A DNA stretch of 64,000 bases from Pseudomonas sp. MH9.2 (GCF_034353875.1 NZ_CP133784.1:1550001-1614000), one strand, 5' to 3'. Numbered from the stretch's first letter, positions 15,697 through 23,126 are shown. A program made the numbers and translations. Notes: generated by a model not told the origin, from the sequence alone.

Positions 15697-16038
15697 TCAA
15701 GCAGCCTTGCGACGAAAATCAAGCGCGCCATCAACCCATGCAACGCCGGCCTTCCAGAGCTGCCTGGTCTTCTCTTCGCCGAACCCAAGCTTCTTACCGA
15801 CAACCATTAATGAAGTGTCGCGGGACGTGTAGTACTTGATGATCACGTTGCCTGACTCGGCATATCGATTACGTAGGCGGCCAACCAGGCTATCCATTAA
15901 TAGAGCATCGTCGTCCGTGATCATTGGCTGGTGTAGGTCGTTCTCGCGGGATGCGCAGCAGGAGACGCCTGAGCCCAACACGACCCAGCGGCCCCAGTGT
16001 TCCAACAGGTCTTCAACGGTTCGGTCGTTCCTATTCAT
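15697..16038 (-). CDS. Antitermination protein Q-like (113 aa)
   Basis: Q-type late gene activator. MNRNDRTVEDLLEHWGRWV at the start and the C-terminal helix-turn-helix-like region (IIKYYTSRDTSLMVVGKKLGFGEEKTRQLWKAGVAWVDG) resemble phage antiterminator Q. The chosen ATG at 16038 has GAGG 6 nt upstream; an in-frame ATG at 16044 is also possible. It lies just before three terminators and the lysis, packaging and structural genes, exactly where Q is expected. Confidence 0.8.
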   Translation of the reverse strand: MNRNDRTVEDLLEHWGRWVVLGSGVSCCASRENDLHQPMITDDDALLMDSLVGRLRNRYAESGNVIIKYYTSRDTSLMVVGKKLGFGEEKTRQLWKAGVAWVDGALDFRRKAA

Positions 16039-16048
16039 GGTCATCCTC

Positions 16049-16363
16049 TCAATCCCCAGTGTAGTTGGTACCGCCGGCACCGCGACGGTTGTTCTGTTCG
16101 TATTGCTGACCAGGGCCACTTGCTGGCCGCTGGAGTGATCGAATTATTTGCTCTGCCACCTGCAACTTCATATTCAGCTGCAGGACCAGATCGGTGAGCG
16201 GCAGCGCGGCGCCGGTCTCTGCGCAAATCCAGCCCGATGCATTGCAGGTGGCACACTCCATTTCGTGGAAAACACCCCGGACTACACCAACACCACGGCA
16301 GTCGAGGCATTCCCGAAGCGGCCTGAGCGCTTTGCGGAAGGCGGGACCGTGGCTCTTTTTCAC
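16049..16363 (-). CDS. Zinc-finger phage protein (104 aa)
   Basis: Contains a DnaJ-like pair of knuckles, CLDCRGVG (about 20-27) and CATCNASG (about 38-45), that could bind one zinc. A helical second half follows (VLQLNMKLQVAEQIIRSLQR). GTG start at 16363 has GAGG somewhat far upstream. Similar small proteins occur in the nin-like region before Q in lambdoid phages. Function unknown. Confidence 0.7.
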   Translation of the reverse strand: MKKSHGPAFRKALRPLRECLDCRGVGVVRGVFHEMECATCNASGWICAETGAALPLTDLVLQLNMKLQVAEQIIRSLQRPASGPGQQYEQNNRRGAGGTNYTGD

Positions 16364-16367
16364 GTTT

Positions 16368-17648
16368 TTAAACCTCGCCTATGGTGGTGTTGGCAACTGC
16401 GCCAGAGAGCACGCCATCCGTGGGCTGTAGCTGATTATCAGAATCTTCGAATCTAAAGCCGGTCAATGCGTGAATCAGGTCAAAGCCCCTCCCGTCTAGA
16501 TGGGCGTTCCACTTCATCAGGGCATCACGCTTGCGGGCCATCACGCCCGACTGGACGTAAACCTTCACGTTGTGGCCCATGGCATGGTTGATCAGCAGCT
16601 CACCAATCAGGTGATCGATCCCTATGTCTGCCCAGCAGGTGCGAGCCAGTTTGCGCAGGTCATGGCTGGTCCACTCACCCTTCCCTACCCGAGCGAATAC
16701 CGCACTGGCCCGGCCCTCACTGAGACCTTCACCGCCGCGACCGGGGAACAGGAACTGCCCGTCGTAGCCAGCGGCCTGCTGTTTGTCGCGGTACCAGATC
16801 AGCAATTGCCGCACCTGGTCTGTCAGTGGCAGATGATGCTCAACGCCGGTCTTGGTGTTCTCGCTGGGAACGAACCACTCGCGCTCAGCCAGGCTGATGT
16901 GGGACCACCGGGCCAGCCGGGATTCACCAATGCGCGTACCGTGACAGAGCATCATCACGGCTAGCATTCCGTCGTGGGGATTGGATTCGATGACGCCGGC
17001 CAGATGGTGAAGCAGCTCTTGCAGCTGGGTACCGCGCAGCCGGGACGCCTTGATCCCGACCTTTGCTGTTGAGAAGTCTTTGAACTTGATGTCTTGCATA
17101 GGGTTTGCCGATATCAGCCGCAGCTTGAATGCCTGCCGGAAGGCCAGCGCAAGCAGCTGGAATGCGGATCGAACGTAGTCGATTTCAACGGTTTGCTGCA
17201 TCGGCCAAATTAAGCGGATGTCCAGCGTGGCTTTGTCGATGCTGGCCAAGGCTACTTCCCCCAAGCATGGTACGAGGTGACGCCTGAGCATCGACGCACT
17301 TGTGTCCTTGCGCTTTTTCGACAGGCTTCGGTCGCGCGAATACCGCTCGGCGAACCAATCAAGCAGCTCACCTGTGGTCGCCCATTTGGATAGTGTTGAG
17401 TTGGCACCTGCCTCGATGCGAAGGCGAATGCCTGGCAACGCCGCGACGACCTGCTTGGCACTCAGATCAGGGAAGCTGCCGACGAGGTTCCATTTCCCCT
17501 TGCGCACCAGGTACCACGACGCACGGGCGCGGTCCCGAGTGAAACGCAGATAAAGGCCGCGGTTCTCAACGTCGCGAAGATCCCGGACGGTGCAGGCGGC
17601 TTGCCGTTTGATTTCGGCGTCAGTGATCTTTACGGCGGCGGTGCTCAT
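16368..17648 (-). CDS. Second tyrosine recombinase/integrase (426 aa)
   Basis: A complete tyrosine recombinase: Arg239 (CHGTRIGE), Lys266 (NTKTG), His329-x-x-Arg332 (HDLRK), His355 (NHAMGH) and Tyr364 (VYVQSG). The N-terminal region has a DUF4102-like arm domain (LRDVENRGLYLRFT, then RKGKWNLVGSFP) and a core-binding domain around 90-195. It sits in the minus-strand operon, coupled to RusA by ATGA, not at a prophage end. It may resolve phage dimers, act on another att site, or be a captured integrase. The intact catalytic set argues against a pseudogene. Confidence 0.88.
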   Translation of the reverse strand: MSTAAVKITDAEIKRQAACTVRDLRDVENRGLYLRFTRDRARASWYLVRKGKWNLVGSFPDLSAKQVVAALPGIRLRIEAGANSTLSKWATTGELLDWFAERYSRDRSLSKKRKDTSASMLRRHLVPCLGEVALASIDKATLDIRLIWPMQQTVEIDYVRSAFQLLALAFRQAFKLRLISANPMQDIKFKDFSTAKVGIKASRLRGTQLQELLHHLAGVIESNPHDGMLAVMMLCHGTRIGESRLARWSHISLAEREWFVPSENTKTGVEHHLPLTDQVRQLLIWYRDKQQAAGYDGQFLFPGRGGEGLSEGRASAVFARVGKGEWTSHDLRKLARTCWADIGIDHLIGELLINHAMGHNVKVYVQSGVMARKRDALMKWNAHLDGRGFDLIHALTGFRFEDSDNQLQPTDGVLSGAVANTTIGEV

Positions 17649-18016
17649 GCTTGAGCCTCAACGTAATCAGAAATGCGAACACGGACGGCGCCGCCCTTGA
17701 TGGTTTCGGCACTGATCTGCAGCTGTGTCACGAATCGGCTGTCATCAATACCCAGGGCCTGCGCCACACCGTCACGCCCGGACTTGAACGCGGCGATGCA
17801 GTTGTCATCGTCACGGCGACGGCGATCTGGCGGTATGAATTCGAGCGACAGCAGCGCACGCCCGGCGGGCACCGGCAGGCCAGCGGCGCGGCACAGCAGG
17901 AAGCAAGCATTGCGGTAGGTCTTGGCGGCACGGCTTTTTGTGGCCCAGTGCGTACGCGCGTTGGGGCTGAGCACCTTGGGCGGCCACGGCAGCAGCAACT
18001 CCTGAACGACCGTCAC
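17645..18016 (-). CDS. rusA: RusA-type Holliday junction resolvase (123 aa)
   Basis: Homodimeric resolvase that cuts four-way junctions made in phage recombination or replication. PWPPKVLSPNARTHW at the start and DRRRRDDDNCIAAFKSGRDGVAQALGIDDSR (about 68-98), with the catalytic acidic residues, are diagnostic. GTG start at 18016 overlaps the stop of DUF1364 (GTGA). It is in the place of lambda ninG/rap genes. Confidence 0.92.
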   Translation of the reverse strand: MTVVQELLLPWPPKVLSPNARTHWATKSRAAKTYRNACFLLCRAAGLPVPAGRALLSLEFIPPDRRRRDDDNCIAAFKSGRDGVAQALGIDDSRFVTQLQISAETIKGGAVRVRISDYVEAQA

Positions 18017-18318
18017 GCAGCCACCTTCCCTTCAGCGACAAGAATGTCGATGGTTCGCACCATGCCCTCAAGGTGCATGACCCGGAGTTCGTGGTGGTTG
18101 TAGTCAGTGTTCCGTCGCGAGTCGACCGCGTCATGGCAGGCACTGCACGCCCAAGCACCCTGCAGGTCATTCGGCTTGAGGCCAACACCGCAGCGGGTGC
18201 CCGCCATCCGGAAGTGAGCCAGCACGGTCGTATCAGGGTCGCCATTGCACACGCCTGGAATGCGAACCTGACAATCACGACCGCGCGCAGCCTTGGTCAA
18301 CTTCGTCTGCTTGCTCAT
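18013..18318 (-). CDS. DUF1364 nuclease-related protein (101 aa)
   Basis: Starts MSKQTKLTKAARGRDCQVRI. Cys/His residues in CQVRIPGVCNGD, LAHFRM, and CSACHDAVDSRRN fit DUF1364, a zinc-containing family related to HNH-type folds and found in lambdoid nin regions. ATG at 18318 overlaps the upstream stop. It probably acts in recombination or DNA processing with RusA; the activity is not established. Confidence 0.88.
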   Translation of the reverse strand: MSKQTKLTKAARGRDCQVRIPGVCNGDPDTTVLAHFRMAGTRCGVGLKPNDLQGAWACSACHDAVDSRRNTDYNHHELRVMHLEGMVRTIDILVAEGKVAA

Positions 18319-18524
18319 TGATCGCTCACCTTGGCATCCAGCAGGTCGACAACCTGGAACGTGGTTGGCCACATCCTCACGCCGTAAGCACTTGCCATGT
18401 CTTTTTGAGCAAAGAGCGCGACGGCATGATCTGGATACGAGCTGAGATCCAGCTTGAAAGAGCAGCAGTGCACGGCATACCGGTATACGGCAGGGTCTGG
18501 CTTGGCCAGGCGCTGATTAACCAC
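18315..18524 (-). CDS. Small phage protein (69 aa)
   Basis: Starts at GTG 18524 with an excellent RBS (GGAGG, 5 nt spacing) that lies inside the end of the P gene. The protein begins MVNQRLAKPDPAVYRYAVHC and ends VVDLLDAKVSDQ. No membrane segment. Its stop overlaps the DUF1364 start. Not recognised. Confidence 0.65.
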   Translation of the reverse strand: MVNQRLAKPDPAVYRYAVHCCSFKLDLSSYPDHAVALFAQKDMASAYGVRMWPTTFQVVDLLDAKVSDQ

Positions 18525-19209
18525 GGGCACCTCCAGCGCGCAGGGCGCGAAGCTCTGCCAGGGCGTTATTGCCGAACGTTGCGGTGCTGCGAGCCTCGAT
18601 CCGGTCAGGCAGCGCAAGCGGCATCGATTGCAGCGGCAACCCGGCAAGTAGGCGGCGAACAGTGATTGCGTAGTTGCGCTCAAACAGCTTTAAGCTCAGG
18701 ACGGTCTCCAGCTTGTTCAGGCTTTCAAATCCGCACTCTTTGGCTGTGTGCCATACCGCGTCGTGCGTCCACTTTCCCTGCCCAGCCATGCCTGGGTGAG
18801 CGTTGCGGATGGCTTCGCGGTGTGCAGCAGCCAGAGCAGGAAGCCCAAGCATTTCGGCGGTGGGTGTGCACCACTCGATGAATCTGCCAACGTTCGGAAC
18901 GAAGTCTTTTGCGGCCTGACGAGCGCGCATCAACCCGAACTGCAGTTGCTCCTTGCTACGTATCCCCGCCTCGAGGAAGCCTTGCATCCACTGCTGCTTG
19001 GCGGCCTTGTACGTCGCCATGTCAGGCCATGCCTGCTTCCACGCAGGGAAGATTGAGCAGAGTTCGCGGAACAGTCCGTTGATGACCGTAGCGGTCTGGC
19101 GATTCAGATCCTCCTGCACCTGCGGCGTAACGATCTCGCCAGCGGGGATGAATTCACCGGTTTGGACTTTCGCCCACAGCCCGGTAGTAATCACGGAAAC
19201 CTGTTTCAT
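18517..19209 (-). CDS. P: Replication protein P (230 aa)
   Basis: Lambda gpP-like helicase loader that brings host DnaB to the phage origin. The central FRELCSIFPAWKQAWPDMATYKAAKQQWMQGFLEAGI (about 48-84) and FVPNVGRFIEWCTP are the conserved parts. ATG at 19209 overlaps the stop of the O-like gene. Length matches the family. Confidence 0.92.
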   Translation of the reverse strand: MKQVSVITTGLWAKVQTGEFIPAGEIVTPQVQEDLNRQTATVINGLFRELCSIFPAWKQAWPDMATYKAAKQQWMQGFLEAGIRSKEQLQFGLMRARQAAKDFVPNVGRFIEWCTPTAEMLGLPALAAAHREAIRNAHPGMAGQGKWTHDAVWHTAKECGFESLNKLETVLSLKLFERNYAITVRRLLAGLPLQSMPLALPDRIEARSTATFGNNALAELRALRAGGARG

Positions 19210-20006
19210 TTCGAACCCCCGTTGACCCAGTCGGTATCGTCATCATCGAAACTATCCGCGCCGCCCTGAGCCGTTGCACCAGCAGTCTTGACTCGCTCAC
19301 GCTTGACCCAGGCAACCAGCCGGAAGCACCACCCAGCAGCGCTATCCACGGTGGAGGGCTTGGCCACATGAAAACCCTTGAAGCTAGTGATCTGGGCGGC
19401 TGTGGCTGAGTCAGCAGGCAGGCCAGCAATGGCGAGCTGGTCAGCCATGCCTTTCGCGTCAGGTTCCCAGCCGGCGAACATGGCGAAGCGTTGGCGGTCA
19501 TCGGTAGGCTCGAGCGCTTTGAGTTCTTGCTCGGCGATGACGGCCAACATCTCGCGCTGCAGCTGCTCTTCGGTTACTTGATGGTTAAGTGGTGGTTTGG
19601 GTGCAGATTCTGCACCCCGTTCTGTCGAATTCTGCACCCCGTCCTGTTGTAGGTTGCACCCCGCTGCGTCAGTTGCACCCCGCTTTAAACGGGGTGCAGA
19701 ATTTGCACCCCGCGACAGCTGAAGGTCATATACAACAGGGCGACGGTCATGCTGTTCGATGTAGACGGCTGCGAGAGCCTGGTTGCCCCGAGCGATCCAG
19801 CCGGCTTCACGCAACAGGTCCAGCTTGTAGCGAACGGTGCGCTCTGACAGGCCCGTGTCTTCGCTCAGGCGATTGGCCGATGGGAACGTGCCGCGACCGT
19901 CCGCACTGGCGTAGTTGGCCAGGCACAGCAGCACATGGCGTGCACTTGAATCAGGAAGGTCGGCCTTGGCGATCTGTAGCGCCCAGGACATTGCTTGAAC
20001 GCTCAC
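19206..20006 (-). CDS. O: Replication initiator, O-like HTH protein (266 aa)
   Basis: Residues 1-95 are a winged helix-turn-helix (SSARHVLLCLANYASADGRG, then SANRLSEDTGLSERTVRYKLDLLREAGWI). The middle (about 97-140) is a low-complexity linker encoded by repeated DNA that looks like origin iterons, as in lambda O. The C-terminal part (about 150-245) should contact P and DnaB. GTG at 20006 overlaps the upstream stop. It binds its own gene to start phage replication. Confidence 0.88.
   Translation of the reverse strand: MSVQAMSWALQIAKADLPDSSARHVLLCLANYASADGRGTFPSANRLSEDTGLSERTVRYKLDLLREAGWIARGNQALAAVYIEQHDRRPVVYDLQLSRGANSAPRLKRGATDAAGCNLQQDGVQNSTERGAESAPKPPLNHQVTEEQLQREMLAVIAEQELKALEPTDDRQRFAMFAGWEPDAKGMADQLAIAGLPADSATAAQITSFKGFHVAKPSTVDSAAGWCFRLVAWVKRERVKTAGATAQGGADSFDDDDTDWVNGGSK
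19599..19712. repeat. Iteron cluster, candidate phage replication origin
   Basis: Five direct copies of TGCACCCCG (plus strand) start at 19611, 19633, 19655, 19674 and 19704, two of the gaps being exactly 22 bp. Inverted copies at 19599-19605 and 19690-19698 make two dyads: GGGTGCAGATTCTGCACCC and a GGGGTGCA-GAATT-TGCACCCC hairpin. All lie inside the O gene linker, as the lambda ori does. The even spacing and inverted copies go beyond what the protein sequence requires. Confidence 0.78.
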
Positions 20007-20752
20007 AGTGAAGCTCCAATATTCTTTTCGGCCAGACGTGCAAGGCCTTTCGGGGTGATGAGGGGTTGGAATGCAGCGCGTTCGGCGCCAGTCTCGGTAT
20101 CAGGCTTGAGGGATGTGACCTTGTGGACAAGGAAGCCGGAAGTGATGCGGGGCTCCATGCCTATCCAGCGGGATGACCCGCCACGACGATAGATCCACCG
20201 ATTCAGCGCCAGGTAGTCGAACAGAACCTTGGGGCGGACCTGTAAATGCTTGGCGGCATCAGTGATACAGATCGCGCCCTCGGCGGCAGCAAGACGCTTG
20301 ATTGCGGCGACCTTGGGGGCCTGCTGCAGGATGACCAGTTGTAGGTGCTGGTTTTCTTTCGCCTGGTCGGCAGCGATCTGGAGCGCTTCGGCGTAAGTCG
20401 CTGGAATTTGAAATGGGCGTGCAACCTGCTCTTCCAGTTCCTGCCAACGATCAACCAGAGTTGCGGTGAACGAAGGGCTGAGCTGAGCAACGACGACGAA
20501 GCTGTCTCGCTTGCCAACCTGATACTGGATCGCCGGACGGCCAAGGCCATCTAGGTATTCCACCACTGGTGGAGTACCGATAAAGCCCTTTTCAGCCAGA
20601 CGTTCAATGGTTCGCTTCACGCTGTCATGGCGGGAGCTGACAAGGTCGGCAATTTCACGCGACGACATTGTTACGGGTAGTGCCACGTTTTCGATTTGCG
20701 CGAAATGTGTCGCTCCGGGCCCGGTATTGCTTGAAGTGGTGATCGTGTTCAT
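20003..20752 (-). CDS. Rha-family regulator with KilAC antirepressor domain (249 aa)
   Basis: N-terminal Rha domain (residues about 25-95: VTMSSREIADLVSSRHDSVKRTIERL, then YLDGLGRPAIQYQVGKRDSFVV). The C-terminal KilAC/ANT DNA-binding domain follows (about 140-245: APKVAAIKRLAAAEGAICITDAAKHLQVRPKVLFDYL). Such fusions are phage antirepressors or regulators of the lytic switch. ATG at 20752 has GGGG 6 nt upstream. It is the second gene of the right operon, after the Cro-like gene. Confidence 0.9.
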   Translation of the reverse strand: MNTITTSSNTGPGATHFAQIENVALPVTMSSREIADLVSSRHDSVKRTIERLAEKGFIGTPPVVEYLDGLGRPAIQYQVGKRDSFVVVAQLSPSFTATLVDRWQELEEQVARPFQIPATYAEALQIAADQAKENQHLQLVILQQAPKVAAIKRLAAAEGAICITDAAKHLQVRPKVLFDYLALNRWIYRRGGSSRWIGMEPRITSGFLVHKVTSLKPDTETGAERAAFQPLITPKGLARLAEKNIGASL

Positions 20753-20786
20753 AATGGCCCCACGTTGATACACCGTTGTTGAAGAA

Positions 20787-20810
20787 GCCGACCTTGCCGT
20801 CGGCTTTTTT
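20787..20810 (+). terminator. Plus-strand terminator between Rha and Cro genes
   Basis: GCCGAC-CTTGCC-GTCGGC followed by T6 on the plus strand. The minus transcript would form the hairpin but without a U tract. It therefore stops transcription running against the right operon, before it reaches cro and the repressor operators. Confidence 0.7.
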
Positions 20811-20873
20811 GTGTCTGCGATTTGGTACTGGATGAAACAACAGCTAATCAGCTGGACTATCTCGACCGCCCGC

Positions 20874-21122
20874 TTAGCCGGATAATTGGCTTATTCCGGA
20901 CTGATGCGAATCAGCTGCCAGTAAGGGTGGAAAAACATCGTCCAAACTCACATCAGCCCCTGTGGCGTTAAGCGCAGCAACAATGCGGCGGCACTCATCC
21001 AAGCCAGGCTTGCGCCGGTCGTTTTCGTAATGGGCGATTGCGCCTTGAGTCAGGCCAACCGCCAGCGCAAGTGCGGCTTGGGTTATGCCGACCGTTTCGC
21101 GGATCGTCTTCATGTTGGACAT
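20874..21122 (-). CDS. Cro-like repressor (82 aa)
   Basis: Small XRE-type helix-turn-helix protein: ETVGITQAALALAVGLTQGAIAHYENDRRKPGLDECRRI. It is divergent from the LexA-type repressor and shares the operator region with it, which is the lambda Cro position. The ATG at 21122 (RBS GGAG, 7 nt) is preferred to an upstream in-frame start. It probably turns down PRM and PL during lytic growth. Confidence 0.85.
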   Translation of the reverse strand: MSNMKTIRETVGITQAALALAVGLTQGAIAHYENDRRKPGLDECRRIVAALNATGADVSLDDVFPPLLAADSHQSGISQLSG

Positions 21123-21147
21123 TGAGGTTCTCCATACTCGTACGCAG

Positions 21148-21176
21148 ATATTACGTTCAGTAATTATTGCGCGCAA
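21148..21176 (-). promoter_or_regulatory. PR-like promoter and operator for the cro operon
   Basis: On the minus strand: -35 TTGCGC (21176-21171), 17-bp spacer, -10 TAATAT (21153-21148), 26 bp before the cro start. The dyad TTACGTTCAGTAA at 21151-21163 covers the -10 and is a likely operator; a related half-site CATTACGTTCTGTCA lies at 21181-21195. Confidence 0.65.
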
Positions 21177-21196
21177 GTAACATTACGTTCTGTCAC

Positions 21197-21225
21197 TTGA
21201 ACGGACCCATACATAGCGTAATGAT
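21197..21225 (+). promoter_or_regulatory. PRM-like promoter for the repressor
   Basis: -35 TTGAAC (21197-21202), 17-bp spacer, weak -10 AATGAT (21220-21225). The start point would be at about 21232, the A of the repressor ATG, so the message would be leaderless like the lambda cI mRNA from PRM. GCGTAATG at 21216-21223 matches the operator half-site. Confidence 0.55.
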
Positions 21226-21231
21226 GTGCAC

Positions 21232-21879
21232 ATGAAAAAATGGTATGAGCTGGCCAAAGCCAAGATGAAAGAATCGGGAATCACCCAAGAGAAGCTTGCA
21301 GAGCATCTCGGGGTGACTCAAGGCGCCGTGGCGCACTGGATGAGCGGCAGGCGTGAGCCGTCGCTGGATGTCATCGCGGGCGTCCTCAAATACGTTGGTC
21401 TGCCACCGATGACTGTTGAAGTGCAGAAACTGGCGAATACCGAAGAATCCAACGTAAAGATGGTCGTTCAGCCATCCCAGACTTATCGCTATCCGATCAT
21501 CAGCTGGGTTTCCGCTGGATCTTGGGAAGAAGCAGTGCAGCCCTACCCCGATGGCTTTTCAGATCGGTACGAAATCTCGGATTATGACTCGAAGGGGCCA
21601 GCGTTCTGGCTGGAGGTCAAAGGCGACTCGATGACCTCGCCCAATGGCGTCAGCGTTCCGGAAGGAATGATGATCCTGGTCGATACCGAGGCAGATGTTC
21701 AGCCGGGAAAACTCGTGATTGCGAAACTAGCCGCCAGCAACGAAGCGACTTTCAAAAAGCTCGTGGAAGATGGCGGGATCAGATATCTAAAGCCGCTCAA
21801 CCCCGCTTATAAGATGGTCGAGTGTGACGAGCAGTGCCGAATTGTCGGTGTCGCTGTCCGCATGACAGGGAAGCTGTAG
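21232..21879 (+). CDS. LexA-type prophage repressor (CI-like, 215 aa)
   Basis: Keeps lysogeny. The N-terminal HTH (residues 1-55: GITQEKLAEHLGVTQGAVAHWMSGRREPSLDVI) is followed by a self-cleaving S24 peptidase domain. This has the cleavage Ala95-Gly96 in WVSAGSW, nucleophile Ser133 (KGDSMTSPNG) and Lys175 in ATFKKL. RecA-stimulated cleavage after DNA damage is therefore expected. The ATG at 21232 has no good ribosome site; the transcript probably starts on it. A strong terminator follows. Confidence 0.92.
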   Translation: MKKWYELAKAKMKESGITQEKLAEHLGVTQGAVAHWMSGRREPSLDVIAGVLKYVGLPPMTVEVQKLANTEESNVKMVVQPSQTYRYPIISWVSAGSWEEAVQPYPDGFSDRYEISDYDSKGPAFWLEVKGDSMTSPNGVSVPEGMMILVDTEADVQPGKLVIAKLAASNEATFKKLVEDGGIRYLKPLNPAYKMVECDEQCRIVGVAVRMTGKL

Positions 21880-21915
21880 CCCTACTCCACCTGGTAAAGA
21901 CAGTCCTCGAATCAG

Positions 21916-21939
21916 CCCGGCCAAGTGCCGGGTTTTTTT
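21916..21939 (+). terminator. Terminator after the repressor gene
   Basis: CCCGGC-CAAGT-GCCGGG followed by T7, 36 bp after the repressor stop. Confidence 0.85.
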
Positions 21940-22039
21940 GTGCCCTCGGCCAGAAAGAGCACACCTGTACTCTTTTTGATTGCCGTCCTCCTGCAAGTGG
22001 AATACTGTTTATATATACAGTCATGCCAAGGAGGATCAC

Positions 22040-22291
22040 ATGGCTATCAGCAGTACAGCTACACCCGCATCGCCAACTTCTTACGAGCTGGTCGGCCGGC
22101 GAATTCAGCGTGTCGTCGCAGACCCTAGCGTTCAGAAAATCCAGGCCGTCACCGTCAGCCGCCGAGAAGATGAGCCGCCAGACGCTTGGGCGCGCGTGCT
22201 TGACGACCTCGAAGCAACGGATGGAGTGGAGGTCGACCGCCTTACAGATGGGTCAGTTCGGATCGGGTGGAAGCGGTACATCGACAATTGA
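22040..22291 (+). CDS. DUF1654 protein (83 aa)
   Basis: Typical Pseudomonas DUF1654: SYELVGRRIQRVVADPSVQK, then WARVLDDLEATDGVEVDRLTDGSVRIGW. The ATG at 22040 has a very strong RBS (AAGGAGGATCAC). It stands between the repressor terminator and its own terminator, so it is an isolated unit in the lysogen region and may be expressed from the prophage. Function unknown; genomic and phage copies are common in the genus. Confidence 0.88.
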   Translation: MAISSTATPASPTSYELVGRRIQRVVADPSVQKIQAVTVSRREDEPPDAWARVLDDLEATDGVEVDRLTDGSVRIGWKRYIDN

Positions 22292-22296
22292 AAGAA

Positions 22297-22318
22297 GCCC
22301 GCCAAGCGCGGGCTTTTT
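22297..22318 (+). terminator. Terminator after DUF1654
   Basis: GCCCGC-CAAGC-GCGGGC followed by T5, six bases after the stop. Confidence 0.85.
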
Positions 22319-22380
22319 CAGTTTTCAGCCACGTAATAATTACGACGCCCACCGATAAAATTACAGAAGCTCAAAAAAAA

Positions 22381-22423
22381 CATTACGCAAAGTATTGAAC
22401 AGTAATATTACAGCGCGTAATGT
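22381..22423 (+). promoter_or_regulatory. PL-like promoter with operator dyads
   Basis: -35 TTGAAC (22395-22400), 17-bp spacer, -10 TAATGT (22418-22423). Half-sites CATTACGC (22381-22388) and GCGTAATG (22415-22422) form a perfect inverted pair around it, and GTAATATTAC (22402-22411) is a dyad in the spacer. The same TTAC/GTAA half-sites occur at the PR/PRM region, so the repressor and Cro should control this promoter as well. Confidence 0.65.
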
Positions 22424-22651
22424 TAACCCATCGCAGCAACACACCGCTGCGATGGAGGCCAGCGGCCTCGCCGCTCTTTAACATCGATGAAGACAAACCC
22501 TGGCGCCATACGGCATTTGAGTTCAGGGACGACACCGAAACACTGCCCGCTTCCGTATCCGACTTTCGGTGCGCAAGGTCGGCTGAGCAAACAAAGTCAT
22601 CACTGAAGCACCTTCGATGAGGGTGCTTTGGGATGACAACCGGAGTGTGAA
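22424..22651 (+). promoter_or_regulatory. Leader of the left operon with boxA-like nut site
   Basis: CGCTCTTTA at 22472-22480, followed by ACA, matches the boxA antitermination element. It lies about 45 bp after the expected PL start and just after a GAGGCC-AGC-GGCCTC hairpin (22455-22469). A classic boxB hairpin is not evident, and no N-like protein is recognised. The rest of this leader shows no convincing gene. Confidence 0.5.
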
Positions 22652-22711
22652 ATGACTGCCATCACCAAAAACCAAAACTCCCACCCTGGCGGTGAATGCA
22701 TCGGATGCAAC
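22652..22711 (+). CDS. Possible 19-aa peptide
   Basis: ATG at 22652 after CGGAGTGTGAA encodes MTAITKNQNSHPGGECIGCN-type peptide ending in GECIGCN. The RBS is fair. It may be a leader peptide or chance; there is no other support. Confidence 0.25.
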
Positions 22712-22769
22712 TGATGACCCATCGCCGTGTGTGCCCTTACGAGGCCACAAAATCATGACGAGGCATTAC

Positions 22770-23126
22770 ATGGAACGAACATTGATCAACGGCACATGGA
22801 AAGGCGAGCTGGGACTTGGGCTCGCTCCGCGGGAACTGGAGTTTGTACTTTCAGTAGCCCAAGGCCAGACAGCTAAACAAATTGCAAAGAGTTGCGGGAT
22901 CTCGCCAGGGACCGTAGTGAAAAGACTTTCAAGCGCAATGCTAAAGCTCGGAGTGACCCGACAAACCGCAATGGTCGCCGAGGCAATACGCCGGAGGATC
23001 ATCACGCCGGTATGCATTGCGCTGGCTCCGGCAATCGTCATCCATGCCGGATATATAGCTTCGGGACGTCAAACGGGCGACCCGATCCTGCCAGATGAAA
23101 GCGAAGACGGGATTTTCCTAGCCTGA
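22770..23126 (+). CDS. LuxR-type helix-turn-helix protein (118 aa)
   Basis: Contains a GerE/LuxR DNA-binding domain: LAPRELEFVLSVAQGQTAKQIAKSCGISPGTVVKRLSSAMLKLGVTRQTAMV, about residues 15-68, with no receiver or autoinducer domain. The C-terminal part has a hydrophobic stretch (ITPVCIALAPAIVIHAGYIA), perhaps a membrane helix. ATG 22770 has GAGG 6 nt upstream; ATG 22755 in frame is the alternative. It is the first clear gene of the left operon, in the position of lambda N. A regulatory role is likely, but its target is unknown. Confidence 0.75.
   Translation: MERTLINGTWKGELGLGLAPRELEFVLSVAQGQTAKQIAKSCGISPGTVVKRLSSAMLKLGVTRQTAMVAEAIRRRIITPVCIALAPAIVIHAGYIASGRQTGDPILPDESEDGIFLA

Noticed and set aside
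19599..19712. CRISPR-like repeat array
   Set aside because: Repeats are 9 bp with inverted copies, inside a coding gene; they fit origin iterons, not CRISPR. No CRISPR array is seen in the window.
22420..22620. 66-aa frame after PL
   Set aside because: Starts inside the -10 region, runs through the boxA leader and has no family features.
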